Positions 44,642 to 53,260 of a stretch of DNA of 64,000 nucleotides are shown here, piece after piece. The DNA is from Micromonospora lupini str. Lupac 08 (lineage in GTDB: Bacteria > Actinomycetota > Actinomycetes > Mycobacteriales > Micromonosporaceae), in assembly GCF_000297395.2 (NCBI RefSeq), contig NZ_HF570108.1, positions 1,526,611 through 1,590,610 on the forward strand, read 5' to 3'. The first letter of the stretch is position 1. The number at the start of each line of letters is the position of its first letter. Both the position numbers and the translations under genes were made by a program. Below the pieces are notes generated by a model that was not told where the DNA came from, did not search any database, and was given only the letters and a program-made list of their open reading frames with translations.

Positions 44642-44647
44642 CAGGCT
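44642..44647 (+). promoter_or_regulatory. -10-like box before the DUF4081-GNAT gene
   Basis: CAGGCT within TCTGGCAGGCTG (44637-44648) ends 7 nt before GTG 44655. It is identical in 12 bp to the Nudix promoter element. Confidence 0.4.
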
Positions 44648-44654
44648 GATAGAC

Positions 44655-45494
44655 GTGCTGACGGTGCCGGTACGGCAACTGGGGGAATCGGAGCGCCGCG
44701 CGGTCGAGCGCCTGCTCGACCGTGACCCGTTCGCGGGCGCGCAGGTCGCCGAGCGCATCGCCGCGCGCGGGCTGTCGTGGTGGCGGGCCGAAGGGCGGAT
44801 CCTGGGGTACGGCGCCCGGCGCAACCTCGAATCGCTGTGCTGGCTCGGCGGCAACCTGACCCCGGTGCTCGCCACCGACGCCGCCGTGTCCGCCTTCGCC
44901 GACCTGCTCGCGGGGGAGGAGCGACTCTGCTCCTCGATCGTCGGTCGCGCCGACGCCGTCCTCGGCCTCTGGGACCGGCTCTCCGGCACGTGGGGGCCCG
45001 CCCGCGACGTCCGCCCCAACCAGCCGCTGCTGGCCACCGACACGATGCCTGCCGTACCGGCCGACCCAGAGGTACGCCGCGTCCGCTCCGGCGAGGTCGA
45101 CAGGCTCTTTCCGGCGGCCGTCGCCATGTACACCGAGGAGGTCGGCGTCTCCCCACTCGCCGAGGACGCCGGCCGCAGCTACCGCCGCAGGGTCAACGAC
45201 CTGGTCCGCGCCGGCCGCGCGTACGCCCGGTTCGTCGACGGCAAGGTCGTGTTCAAGGCCGAACTGGCCGTGGTGACCAAACGGACCGCCCAGGTCCAGG
45301 GGGTCTGGGTCGCGCCGGAGTGGCGAGGCCGCGGCATCGCCGCCGCCGCCATGGCCGCCGTCGTACGCGACGCGCTGCTCCGGGTCGCCCCGACGGTCAG
45401 CCTGTACGTCAACGACTTCAACCTGCCGGCCCGCCGGGTGTACGAGCGCTGCGGCTTCCAACCGGTCGGCACGCTCGCCACGGTCCTCTTCTGA
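44655..45494 (+). CDS. DUF4081 plus GNAT acetyltransferase
   Basis: 279 residues. The N-terminal half is DUF4081-like (ERRAVERLLDRDPFAGAQVAER, NLTPVL). The C-terminal half is GNAT with VQGVWVAPEWRGRGIAAAAM as the acetyl-CoA loop and LYVNDFNLPARRVYERCGF as motif B. In mycobacteria the same gene follows ispG; here the PadR/MFS pair has been inserted between. The substrate is unknown. GTG 44655 is supported by the promoter-like box. Confidence 0.87.
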   Translation: MLTVPVRQLGESERRAVERLLDRDPFAGAQVAERIAARGLSWWRAEGRILGYGARRNLESLCWLGGNLTPVLATDAAVSAFADLLAGEERLCSSIVGRADAVLGLWDRLSGTWGPARDVRPNQPLLATDTMPAVPADPEVRRVRSGEVDRLFPAAVAMYTEEVGVSPLAEDAGRSYRRRVNDLVRAGRAYARFVDGKVVFKAELAVVTKRTAQVQGVWVAPEWRGRGIAAAAMAAVVRDALLRVAPTVSLYVNDFNLPARRVYERCGFQPVGTLATVLF

Positions 45495-45680
45495 CTCCTC
45501 CGGCGCTGGGCTCACGGCTTCGTTGCGTGGCCCCGGTAGGCAGCGCGTCGAGCGCCGGGCCGGCGTCGTGGTTGTCGCCGAGGATGGCGGCCAGGTCAGT
45601 AGTCGCCGGTGGCCGGGCATGCCGCTGGCCGGCACCCCCGGGTGCGGGATGCCGGCCAGTCGGTCGGGTCATGCGGTGGG

Positions 45681-46241
45681 TCAGCTGTTCCAGTGCTGGC
45701 CGACCAGGTCGGTGGCCTGCTGCTCCCACTGGGCGTACGCGTCGGGGTACGCCGACACCTGGACGGTCTGCGCGGCCTCGGTCAGGGGCATGTCCTGCCA
45801 CCCGTCGACCTGCTTGAGGCCCTTGAGGAACGCGGTGGTGGAGTACTCGGGGTTGGTGATCTGCTCCGGCGTGCCCCAACCCGAGGTGGGGCGCTGCTGG
45901 AACAGGCCCAGCGAGTCGTGGTCGTTGGCGTCGCCGAGGTGGCCCAGGTTCTCCAGCTTCGACTCCTGCAGGCTGGTGGCGATGGAGATGACGGCGGCGC
46001 GTTCGGGCAGGCCGGCCTTCTTCGTGGCGGCGATGATCGCCTTGACGTTGGCGGTCTGCTCGTCGTTGAGGGTGATGTGCGACTGGTCGCCCTGCGGCTT
46101 CGGCGCCGCGCTCTGCACGGCCACCGCGACGGGCTTGGCGTCGACGGGGTTGGCGTGGGCGGCGATCGGGCCGGCGAAGACACCACCGGCGAACGCGAGA
46201 CCAGCAACCGACAGCATGCTCTTACGGAAGATCGTGTTCAT
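45681..46241 (-). CDS. Secreted muralytic-type protein (lysozyme-like fold, NDHDSLGLFQQRP motif)
   Basis: 186 residues with a signal peptide (SVAGLAFAGGVFAGPIAAHA). The mature part carries LGDANDHDSLGLFQQRPTSGWG and PEYSTTAFLKGL, a motif block shared by many secreted actinobacterial proteins with a lytic-transglycosylase-like fold. The Glu in SLQESKLENL may be the catalytic acid. It is likely to act on peptidoglycan, but this is not shown. ATG 46241 has GAAGGAGC 7 bp upstream. Expression should depend on the three ECF-type promoters upstream. Confidence 0.8.
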   Translation of the reverse strand: MNTIFRKSMLSVAGLAFAGGVFAGPIAAHANPVDAKPVAVAVQSAAPKPQGDQSHITLNDEQTANVKAIIAATKKAGLPERAAVISIATSLQESKLENLGHLGDANDHDSLGLFQQRPTSGWGTPEQITNPEYSTTAFLKGLKQVDGWQDMPLTEAAQTVQVSAYPDAYAQWEQQATDLVGQHWNS

Positions 46242-46351
46242 CAGGGGTAGCTCCTTCGGGGGTAGGAACACCCACGCACCAGGGGGAAGCGGTGGCGCGG
46301 GTGTGAGCACCTCGTCCGGCGCTGCACAAAAGGGGGGAAAGTCTTCGGGTC
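46242..46351 (-). other. Promoter-proximal leader of the secreted protein
   Basis: About 110 bp between the start codon and the tandem repeats. It has the ribosome site and a C/G-rich stretch but no open frame. It does not fit the ydaO (c-di-AMP) riboswitch consensus as I know it. Confidence 0.4.
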
Positions 46352-46425
46352 GGCGGCCTGCGAGCGGGGGGCTCGCGGCGCCCGGGGTGGCGGCCTGCGA
46401 GCGGGGGGCTCGTGGCGCCGGGACC
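46352..46425 (-). repeat. 37-bp tandem hairpin repeat in the leader
   Basis: Two units (46352-46388, 46389-46425) share 24 bp at the start, each with a CGAGC/GCTCG stem around a G-run. They lie downstream of all three promoters, so they are transcribed. Confidence 0.75.
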
Positions 46426-46431
46426 GTGTGT

Positions 46432-46457
46432 AACGACCGTCGGGCCGGGGTGATTCC
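46432..46457 (-). promoter_or_regulatory. ECF-type promoter P1 (GGAAT-N18-GTT)
   Basis: On the minus strand GGAAT (46457-46453), 18 bases, then GTT (46434-46432) followed by ACACAC. It matches the SigR/SigH consensus GGAAT-N18-GTT. Confidence 0.65.
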
Positions 46458-46520
46458 CGGGGCCCGGCCCCTGACCGGAGGGCACCGGATCGGGCCGGGC
46501 GGTCGTTCGGGGGTGTCTGC

Positions 46521-46546
46521 AACGACCTGCCCGGGCCGGCCATTCC
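46521..46546 (-). promoter_or_regulatory. ECF-type promoter P2 (GGAAT-N18-GTT)
   Basis: GGAAT (46546-46542), 18 bases, GTT (46523-46521), then GCAGACAC. Spacer bases near GTT (GGTC) match P1. Confidence 0.65.
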
Positions 46547-46599
46547 CACCCCCGACGGCGGGGGCGGGTGGCCGTGGTCCTGCGATCGTCAGGGTGTGT

Positions 46600-46625
46600 A
46601 ACGACCCCGGGCCCGCCACGATTCC
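46600..46625 (-). promoter_or_regulatory. ECF-type promoter P3 (GGAAT-N18-GTT)
   Basis: GGAAT (46625-46621), 18 bases, GTT (46602-46600), then ACACACC. The three promoters are 79 and 89 bp apart and face the secreted-protein gene. The full gap 46242-46995 (754 bp) holds these, the tandem repeats and a palindrome, with no further gene. Confidence 0.65.
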
Positions 46626-46725
46626 GGCCCACGGATGCACCCCGTCACACCCGGGCGGCCCCCGGAATCGGACATCTCACCCAGGCCGTGTGATCGGTGA
46701 CGGTCGGACCGGACGCTCGGGTGGT

Positions 46726-46800
46726 GATCGACACGAGTTCGCCGATACCGGGGTATCCGTCACACCGGGAAGCCCCCATATCAGCGAACTCGTGTCGATC
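46726..46800. repeat. Palindrome family TGATCRACACG, copy 3
   Basis: Arms 46726-46748 and 46778-46800 match at 21 of 23 (GATCGACACGAGTTCGC core), with a 29-nt centre. Relates to the two copies at 38.7-38.9 kb. Confidence 0.75.
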
Positions 46801-46995
46801 GAGCTGGCGTAGGTCTGGCCCTCGTGGATCGGCCTTCGCCAGGTCCTCCAACCGCCCGCACGGCTGCTCGGCATCGTGCGTCGGGTCGCCCAGACCTGAC
46901 CGCACGCCCTGCTCAGAGCGGGTAAATCGGTTGAGTCGACGGGGCTGCTACCGGCACGCTTGGTGTTCCGCCACCCACGTCCGGAGGAACTTCCG

Positions 46996-49900
46996 ATGCG
47001 ACTGCTCCGTGATCTGTGGGGCACCTCGCCGCGCCGTCTGACGTTCGTGGCCGTCCTGATCGTGCTGGGCGCCGCCGGTCAGGCGGGCGCGTCGGCGCTC
47101 GCCGGCGCGGTGCTGGTGCACAGGTCGACAAGCTCCTTCACGGTCCTGGCCGCAGCACTGGCCGCCGTGGTGCTCAGCGACCTCGTGGTGAGCCTGTTGA
47201 TGGCCGGGCTGACCGCCGACTGGTCCGCGGACGTGCGTCGGCGGCTCTGCCGGGTCGCGCTCGGGCAGGATCTGCCGAGCCTGGAGACCACCCCGGTGGG
47301 CGAGCTGCTCGACCGCATCGACGGAGACGTCTACCAGGTGGCGTCGGCGGTTCGTAACCAGGGCTCGCGCCTCGCTCAGGGGCTCTGCGTCGGCCTGCTG
47401 TCGATGGTCGTGGCGCTGGCCGTGTGGTGGCCGGCCGGGATAGCGATGCTCCTGCTCACGGTGCTGCTCGGGGTGGGCCTGCGCCGGCCCACGGCGCTGA
47501 TCGGCCCCGCCCGGATGGTCGAGGAGGAGGCCTGGTCGGACCTGGCCGCCGTGATGGAGGAGGCGGTGCACGGTCAGGACGACGTGCGGACCAGCCTGGC
47601 CCAGCCGTACGTGCTGCGGCTGTACGCACGGAGGGCCGCCGCCGTGCTGTCCCGCGGCCACCGGGTCTGGGTGCTGTCCGCCCGGGTGGCTACGGTCGCC
47701 ACCGCGACGATCCGGGCCGGCGTCGGCGTGGTGGTGCTCGGCGGGGCCTGGGCGTTGGCCACCGACCGGGTCGACGCCGCCCGGCTCACCGCGACCTGGC
47801 TGCTCGCCCTGGCTTTCGGGGCGACCGCCGAACACGTCAGCCGGATGGTGCCCGAGCTGCAGGAGGCCCTCGGCGCGTGGGCCCGGGTGCAGTTGCTCCA
47901 GAAGGCTCGGCAGGAGCCGGTCGGCGGGGCCAGTCCGGCCGAGGGTGACCTGCGCATCCGGGACCTGACGTTCGAGTACGAGGTGAGCGGCCCGGAGAGC
48001 GGGCGGGGTGCGGCCCTGCGCGGCCTCAGCCTGACCTTCGCGCGCGGCCGGTCGTACGCCCTGATCGGGCGGACCGGGTCGGGCAAGTCGACAGTGGCGA
48101 AGGTGCTCACGAGGGCCGTGGACGTACCGCCGGGCACCGTGTTCCTCGGCGGCACCGACCTGTGTGACCTCGACGTCGAAGAGCTGCGCCGCTGGGTGGC
48201 GCTGGTGCCGCAGCGCACCGAGATCGTGGCCGGCACGCTCGCCGAGAACGTCGCGCTCTACGACCCTGAGCTGCTCGACGCCGCCGCCCGGGCGCTTGAC
48301 GAACTGGGCCTGGCCGGTTGGATCGCCGAGCTGCCCGACGGGTTGGCGACCCGGCTGGGGGAGGGCGGGCACGTGCTCTCCGCCGGCCAGGAGCAGTTGG
48401 TGGCGTTCGCCCGGATCCTGGTGCGCGACCCGCACGTGGTGATCCTGGACGAGGCCACCGCCCGACTGGACCCGGTGACCGAGGCGCGGGTGCAGCGGGC
48501 CACCGAACGGCTGCTGCGCGACCGGATCGGCATCGTCATCGCCCACCGGCTCTCCTCGGTGCGCCGCTGCGACGAGGTGGTGGTGCTGGCCGACGGCGCG
48601 GTGGTCGAGGCCGGCCCGCTGGAGACGTCGACACGTTTCGCCGAGCTGCTGGCGACCAGTCACGCCGCCGTGTACGCCGGTGGGACGCCGTCGTTCCGGT
48701 CGGGCGGCGGCACCGACCTGCTGACCGGCCCGGACAGCGCCGGCACCGACCTGCTGACCGGCCCGGACAGCGCCGGCACCGACCTGCTGACCGGCCCGGA
48801 CAGCGCCGGCACCGACCTGCTGACCGACAGCGCCGGCCCGGACGCCGTCGGGACCGGCCCGGGCGCCGTCGGCGCCTGGCCGAGCGTCGGCCCGGTCGTG
48901 CCGTCGGTGACGAGTGCGGCCGGCCCGGCGGTACGGGCCGAGCCGCCACCGTTGCCGCCGACCCCGCCGGCCCGGACGTTCCGGGAGATCATCCGGCTCT
49001 GCACCAACGACCCCCGGTACGGAGCGGCGGCGATCACGCTGTTCCTCGGGCTCAGCCTGCTCGGGCTGGACGGCCCGCTGCTGCCGTGGCTCTGGGCCGG
49101 CCTGGTCGACGGGACCGGCAGCCCGTACCTGCCGGCGCTGGGCATCGTGGCGGGGCTGCTGGTCACCCTGCCGCTGCCGTACTACACCCACGTCTGGTTC
49201 CCGCACTGGTGGGTGCGGCAGATGCTGCGGATCGGCCTGCGTCTGGTGCACGGCCAGACCGGCCCGCGCCGGGTCAGCTCACACACCCCGGCGGAGGTCG
49301 TGGCGCAGGGTGGTGACACCGAGCGCGTGGTGCAGCTCGCCGACAACGTGCTCGACCAGTTCGTCGCGCTGGTCCTGGTGGTCGCCATGACGGCGGTCAC
49401 CGGCAGCGTCGTACCGGGGCTGTTCTTCCTCGGCACGATGGTCGTCTCCGGACTGGCCGCGACGCTGTTCGGCCCGAAGCTGGAGCGTGCGGCACGGGCG
49501 ACAGTGACGGCGCGGGCGGCGTTCGCCACCGCCCTGGTCTCCGCGCTCTCCGCGGCGCGCACGGTGAAGCTCGCCGGTGCGACGGCGGCGGTGCTGCGTC
49601 ACCTGGCCGACCTGGACGCGCTGCGCAGCGACAGGCAGCGTCGGGAGATCTCGGTGCAGGTGTGGTCACGGTCGACGCCGTCGGTGGCCAGCGGCCTGCT
49701 GCCGATCGGCGCGTGGGCGCTCTACCTGGGCGGCGAGTTGTCGGCAGGTGCGGTGCTGGTGGCCGTCTCCACGCTGGGCGCGGCCCGGTGGTTCGCCTGG
49801 ACCACCGCGTCGTTGATCTCGCAGCTCCCGTCGGCGCGGGTGTGGACCCGGCGGACGGTGGCGATGACGGGCGTGGGCGCGTACACGGCGGCGGTGCCGG

Positions 49901-50640
49901 CGGTCGATCTGGCCGGCGGTACGGCGCCCGCGCCGACGTCGCCGCCCCGGCGCCCGCTGCGCCGGTTGGAGCTGCGCGGCTTCTCGGTGGTGCACTCCGA
50001 CGGCACGGTCGCCGTCCGGGACGTGGACCTGACGGTGCAGCGCGGGCAGTTGGTGCTTGTCGTCGGGCCGGTCGGGTCGGGCAAGTCCTCGCTGCTGCGG
50101 GCGCTGGCCGGCATCGTGCACCACACCGGCGAGCTGTCGTGGAACGGCGACCCGGTCACCGAGCCGGAGCTGTTCCTGCGCCCCAACCAGGTCGGTTACG
50201 TCGGCCAGCTGCCCCGGGTGCTGTCCGGCACGGTGGCCGACAACATCGCGCTCGGCCACCAGGTGGACGCGGCCGGCGCGGTCAGCACCGCCCAGCTCGA
50301 CCACGACCTGGCCGCCGCCGGGGGTGGGCTGGGTCTGCTCATCGGGCACAAGGGCACCCGGCTCTCCGGCGGCCAGCTACAGCGGCTGGCGCTGGCCCGG
50401 GCGCTGGCGCCGCGTACCGAACTGCTTGTCGCCGACGACGTGTCGTCGGCGCTTGACGTCACCACCGAGCTGGCGCTGTGGCGGGCGCTGCGGGCGCACG
50501 GGGTGACGGTGGTCGGGTCGACCGCGAAGCGGGCCGCGCTGGTCCGCGCCGACCACGTGGTGGTGTTGCACGCCGGGACGGTGGCGGCGCAGGGCACGTG
50601 GCGCGAGCTGGAGGGCGACTGGTCGCACCTGGCCGGCTGA
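46996..50640 (+). CDS. Fused two-half ABC exporter (TMD-NBD-TMD-NBD) with one degenerate ATP site
   Basis: 1214 residues. Each half has about six membrane helices and an ATPase domain. NBD1: Walker A GRTGSGKST, signature LSAGQ, Walker B VVILDEATARLD, switch His in IVIAHRLSS. NBD2: Walker A GPVGSGKSS, signature LSGGQ, Walker B LLVADDVSSALD (Asp instead of catalytic Glu), and VVGSTAKRAAL where the switch His should be. The canonical site therefore uses NBD1 Walker motifs with the NBD2 signature, as in heterodimeric exporters. Halves are joined by a linker of about 90 residues with 11-residue GTDLLTGPDSA repeats. The substrate is unknown. ATG 46996 has CCGGAGGAA upstream. Confidence 0.9.
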   Translation: MRLLRDLWGTSPRRLTFVAVLIVLGAAGQAGASALAGAVLVHRSTSSFTVLAAALAAVVLSDLVVSLLMAGLTADWSADVRRRLCRVALGQDLPSLETTPVGELLDRIDGDVYQVASAVRNQGSRLAQGLCVGLLSMVVALAVWWPAGIAMLLLTVLLGVGLRRPTALIGPARMVEEEAWSDLAAVMEEAVHGQDDVRTSLAQPYVLRLYARRAAAVLSRGHRVWVLSARVATVATATIRAGVGVVVLGGAWALATDRVDAARLTATWLLALAFGATAEHVSRMVPELQEALGAWARVQLLQKARQEPVGGASPAEGDLRIRDLTFEYEVSGPESGRGAALRGLSLTFARGRSYALIGRTGSGKSTVAKVLTRAVDVPPGTVFLGGTDLCDLDVEELRRWVALVPQRTEIVAGTLAENVALYDPELLDAAARALDELGLAGWIAELPDGLATRLGEGGHVLSAGQEQLVAFARILVRDPHVVILDEATARLDPVTEARVQRATERLLRDRIGIVIAHRLSSVRRCDEVVVLADGAVVEAGPLETSTRFAELLATSHAAVYAGGTPSFRSGGGTDLLTGPDSAGTDLLTGPDSAGTDLLTGPDSAGTDLLTDSAGPDAVGTGPGAVGAWPSVGPVVPSVTSAAGPAVRAEPPPLPPTPPARTFREIIRLCTNDPRYGAAAITLFLGLSLLGLDGPLLPWLWAGLVDGTGSPYLPALGIVAGLLVTLPLPYYTHVWFPHWWVRQMLRIGLRLVHGQTGPRRVSSHTPAEVVAQGGDTERVVQLADNVLDQFVALVLVVAMTAVTGSVVPGLFFLGTMVVSGLAATLFGPKLERAARATVTARAAFATALVSALSAARTVKLAGATAAVLRHLADLDALRSDRQRREISVQVWSRSTPSVASGLLPIGAWALYLGGELSAGAVLVAVSTLGAARWFAWTTASLISQLPSARVWTRRTVAMTGVGAYTAAVPAVDLAGGTAPAPTSPPRRPLRRLELRGFSVVHSDGTVAVRDVDLTVQRGQLVLVVGPVGSGKSSLLRALAGIVHHTGELSWNGDPVTEPELFLRPNQVGYVGQLPRVLSGTVADNIALGHQVDAAGAVSTAQLDHDLAAAGGGLGLLIGHKGTRLSGGQLQRLALARALAPRTELLVADDVSSALDVTTELALWRALRAHGVTVVGSTAKRAALVRADHVVVLHAGTVAAQGTWRELEGDWSHLAG
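48709..48834 (+). repeat. 33-bp tandem repeat in the ABC linker
   Basis: Three 33-bp units (48709-48741, 48742-48774, 48775-48807) and a 27-bp partial fourth, all in frame, encoding GTDLLTGPDSA. Confidence 0.9.
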
Positions 50641-50685
50641 CGGTCGGGCGGCTGCCGGCGACGGCAGCCGCCCGACCGGCGCGAA

Positions 50686-51753
50686 TCACCAGGCGCGGGC
50701 GTACTGGGCGGGCCCGGTGTACGCGACGCCGAGCTTCGCGGCGGCGCGGCGCGGCCAGTACGGGTCGCGCAGCAGTTCCCGGCCGAGCAGCACCAGGTCG
50801 GCGTCGCCGCCGGCGACGATCTGCTCGGCGTGCTCCGGCTCGACGATCAGGCCGACCGCTCCGGTCGGTACGCCCGCCTCGCGGCGGATCCGGGCGGCCA
50901 GCGGCACCTGGTAGCCGGGGCCGAGCGGGATGCGCTGGTCGGTGCTGACACCGCCGGAGGAGGCGTCGACCAGGTCGACGCCGACGCCGGCCAGCTCACC
51001 GGCGAGCACCACGCTGTCCTCGACCGTCCAGCCGCCCTCGACCCAGTCGGTGGCGGAGATCCGCGTGAGCACCGGCACGCTCTCGCCGACCGCGGCGCGC
51101 ACCGCGCGGGCGACCTCCAGGGTGAGCCGCATCCGGGCGGCCCGGTCGCCGCCGTAGGCGTCGGTGCGGTGGTTGGTGAGCGGCGACAGGAACTCGTTGA
51201 GCAGGTACCCGTGCGCGGCGTGGATCTCGACGGCGGCGAAACCGGCGGCGAGGGCCCGCTCGGCGCCGGCGGCGAACGCGTCGACGACGCCGGCGATGCC
51301 CGCCGCGTCGAGGGAGGTCGGCGTCCGGTAGCCGGGAGTGAACGGCTCCGACCCGGGGGCGACCGGCGTCCAGCCGCCCTCGGCGTCCGGCACTCCACCG
51401 CGCTCCGGCGCCCAGGGCCGGTAGGTGGAGGCCTTGAAGCCGGCGTGCGCGAGCTGGACGGCCGGCACCGCGCCGTGGGCGGCGACGAACGCGGTCACCG
51501 GTCGCCAGGCGTCCACGTGCGCGCCGGACCACAGCCCGGTGTCCTGCGGAGAGATCCGACCCTCGGGGAGTACGGCGGTCGCCTCGGTAAGCACCAGCCC
51601 GGCACCGCCGACCGCGCGGGTGCCGAGGTGGGTGAGGTGCCAGTCGGTGGGCAGGCCGTCGGGGCCGGCCGAGTACTGGCACATCGGCGCCATCGCGATC
51701 CGGTTGGGCACTGTGACCCCGCGCAGGGCCAGGGGAGTGAACAGGGAACTCAT
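50686..51753 (-). CDS. Old-yellow-enzyme family ene-reductase (YqjM-like)
   Basis: A 355-residue FMN TIM-barrel enzyme. IAMAPMCQYSA places Cys25 as in thermophilic-like OYEs such as YqjM (C26). EIHAAHGYLLNEFLSPLTN gives the substrate-binding His pair, and RTDAYGG follows. It reduces activated C=C bonds with NAD(P)H and often serves in electrophile stress. ATG 51753 is chosen; the upstream frame is a shadow. It lies 67 bp after the symporter gene on the same strand, with a hairpin between. Confidence 0.92.
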   Translation of the reverse strand: MSSLFTPLALRGVTVPNRIAMAPMCQYSAGPDGLPTDWHLTHLGTRAVGGAGLVLTEATAVLPEGRISPQDTGLWSGAHVDAWRPVTAFVAAHGAVPAVQLAHAGFKASTYRPWAPERGGVPDAEGGWTPVAPGSEPFTPGYRTPTSLDAAGIAGVVDAFAAGAERALAAGFAAVEIHAAHGYLLNEFLSPLTNHRTDAYGGDRAARMRLTLEVARAVRAAVGESVPVLTRISATDWVEGGWTVEDSVVLAGELAGVGVDLVDASSGGVSTDQRIPLGPGYQVPLAARIRREAGVPTGAVGLIVEPEHAEQIVAGGDADLVLLGRELLRDPYWPRRAAAKLGVAYTGPAQYARAW

Positions 51754-51772
51754 GGGGTCATCCTCTCCGAAA

Positions 51773-51807
51773 CGGCGACGGACCCCGGGGAGAGGGGTCC
51801 GCCGCCG
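51773..51807 (-). terminator. Terminator after the DAACS symporter
   Basis: CGGCGACGGACCCC pairs with GGGGTCCGCCGCCG over 14 bp with one mismatch and a loop of about 7 nt. Confidence 0.65.
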
Positions 51808-51820
51808 TGCAGTGATCTGG

Positions 51821-53125
51821 TCAGGCAGGAACGGGGCTGAGCTCGGGCCGGGTGTCGGCGACCGGCTCCGGGTCGACGAGGTCCCGGCGGCCCGCGGACT
51901 CGTACGCGGCCCGGTCGAGCGTGCCCTCACGGGCGGCGACCACCGTCGGCACGAGGGCCTGCCCGGCCACGTTGGTGGCGGTGCGGATCATGTCCAGGAT
52001 CGGGTCGATGGCGAGCAGCAGGCCGGCGCCGGCAAGCGGCAGACCCAGCGTGCTGAGGGTCAGCGTGAGCATCACGATCGCGCCGGTCAGACCGGCGGTG
52101 GCCGCCGAGCCGACCACCGAGACGAACGCGATCAGCAGGTAGTCGCCGACGCCGAGGTGCACGCCGAACACCTGCGCCACGAAGATCGCGGCGAGGGCCG
52201 GGTAGATCGCGGCGCAACCGTCCATCTTCGTGGTGGCGCCGAAGGGCACCGCGAACGAGGCGTACTCGCGGGGGACGCCGAGCCGCTCGACGGAGCGCTG
52301 GGTCACCGGCATGGTGCCCACCGAGGAGCGGGACACGAAGCCCAGCTCGATGGCCGGCCAGGCACCGGCGAAGAAGCGCAGCGGGTTGAGCCGGCCGGCG
52401 AGGATCAGCACCAGCGGGTAGACCACGAACAGCACGATGGCGCAGCCGACGTAGACGGCGGTGGTGAACTTCGCGAGAGGGGCCAGCAGGTCCCAGCCGT
52501 ACGAGGCGACGGCGTTGCCGATGAGGCCGAGGGTGCCGATCGGGGCGAGCCGGATGACCCACCACAGGGCCTTCTGCACGATTTCCAGCAGCGAGCGGTT
52601 GAGCGCCACGAACGGTTCGGCCGCCTCGCCGACCAGCAGGGCCGCGGCGCCGATGACGACGGCGAGGAAGACGATCTGCAGGACGTTGCCCTCGACGAAC
52701 GCGCCGACCGGGTTGGTGGGCACGATGCCGGTGAGGAAGTCGGTCCAGGAGCCGGTCTTCTTCGGCGCCGCGGCGCCACCCAGGTCGAGGGTCACGCCCT
52801 TGCCCGGGTCGACGAGCAGGCCGAGGCCGATGCCGATGCTCACGGCGATCAGCGCGGTGATGCCGAACCACATCAGGGTCTTCAGCGCGAGCCGGGCGGC
52901 GTTGGCCACGCCGCGCAGGCTGACCACGCTGACCACGATCGCGGTGAAGACAAGCGGCGGCACGGCCAGCTTGAGCAGCTGGACGAAGAGGGAGCCGACG
53001 GTGTGCAGGGTGCTGGTCAGCCAGCTCAGGTCGTTGCTGCGGGCAATGAAGCCGAGCGCGACGCCCAGCACGAGGCCGAGGAGGATCTGTACGGAGAACG
53101 GAATTTTGCGCAGGCCGAAGGGCAT
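51821..53125 (-). CDS. DAACS-family symporter (dicarboxylate or cystine type)
   Basis: 434 residues with eight or so helices and two hairpins, as in sodium:dicarboxylate/amino-acid symporters. The substrate region reads SRSSVGTMPVTQRS and PFGATTKMDGCAAIYPALAA. The FGAT-x3-x-GCA-x-YPA pattern resembles TcyP-type L-cystine symporters more than DctA (whose sites read SSESALP and NLDGTSIYLT). A cysteine-type leader peptide lies just upstream. Cystine uptake is therefore favoured, but C4-dicarboxylate transport is not excluded. ATG 53125 has only a weak ribosome site. Confidence 0.8.
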   Translation of the reverse strand: MPFGLRKIPFSVQILLGLVLGVALGFIARSNDLSWLTSTLHTVGSLFVQLLKLAVPPLVFTAIVVSVVSLRGVANAARLALKTLMWFGITALIAVSIGIGLGLLVDPGKGVTLDLGGAAAPKKTGSWTDFLTGIVPTNPVGAFVEGNVLQIVFLAVVIGAAALLVGEAAEPFVALNRSLLEIVQKALWWVIRLAPIGTLGLIGNAVASYGWDLLAPLAKFTTAVYVGCAIVLFVVYPLVLILAGRLNPLRFFAGAWPAIELGFVSRSSVGTMPVTQRSVERLGVPREYASFAVPFGATTKMDGCAAIYPALAAIFVAQVFGVHLGVGDYLLIAFVSVVGSAATAGLTGAIVMLTLTLSTLGLPLAGAGLLLAIDPILDMIRTATNVAGQALVPTVVAAREGTLDRAAYESAGRRDLVDPEPVADTRPELSPVPA

Positions 53126-53173
53126 GACGTGTCCAATTGTCTGGTCTGGTGGGGGTAGGCGTGGGGAGGACGG

Positions 53174-53251
53174 CTACGCCGGACAGATGCCGCTGGCCTG
53201 CAGTCGGAGATCGACATACAGGCGGACGGTGAGGCCCCAGACATTGGTCAT
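53174..53251 (-). CDS. Putative 25-residue leader peptide (VDL...SGIC type)
   Basis: ATG 53251 encodes a 25-residue peptide ending RLYVDLRLQASGICPA. The R-x-(H/Y)VDL-x-R-x-x-S-x-x-C pattern is that of the short putative leader peptides that precede sulfur and cysteine genes in actinobacteria. It ends 48 bp before the symporter ATG. It should sense cysteine supply through ribosome stalling or release near the Cys codon. The start is probably leaderless. Confidence 0.65.
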   Translation of the reverse strand: MTNVWGLTVRLYVDLRLQASGICPA

Positions 53252-53260
53252 CGCTAGCCG

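Noticed and set aside
46242..46640. c-di-AMP (ydaO) riboswitch before the secreted muralytic-type gene
   Set aside because: Such riboswitches are common before actinobacterial cell-wall hydrolases, but conserved ydaO blocks could not be found; the region is explained by promoters and tandem repeats.
46948..49251. 767-residue antisense frame opposite the ABC exporter
   Set aside because: Composition (Gln/His/Arg/Pro-rich) and lack of motifs show it to be a shadow of the exporter frame.
51821..53125. Plain assignment of the symporter as dctA
   Set aside because: Substrate-site residues and the cysteine-type leader argue against a confident DctA label, so no gene symbol is given.
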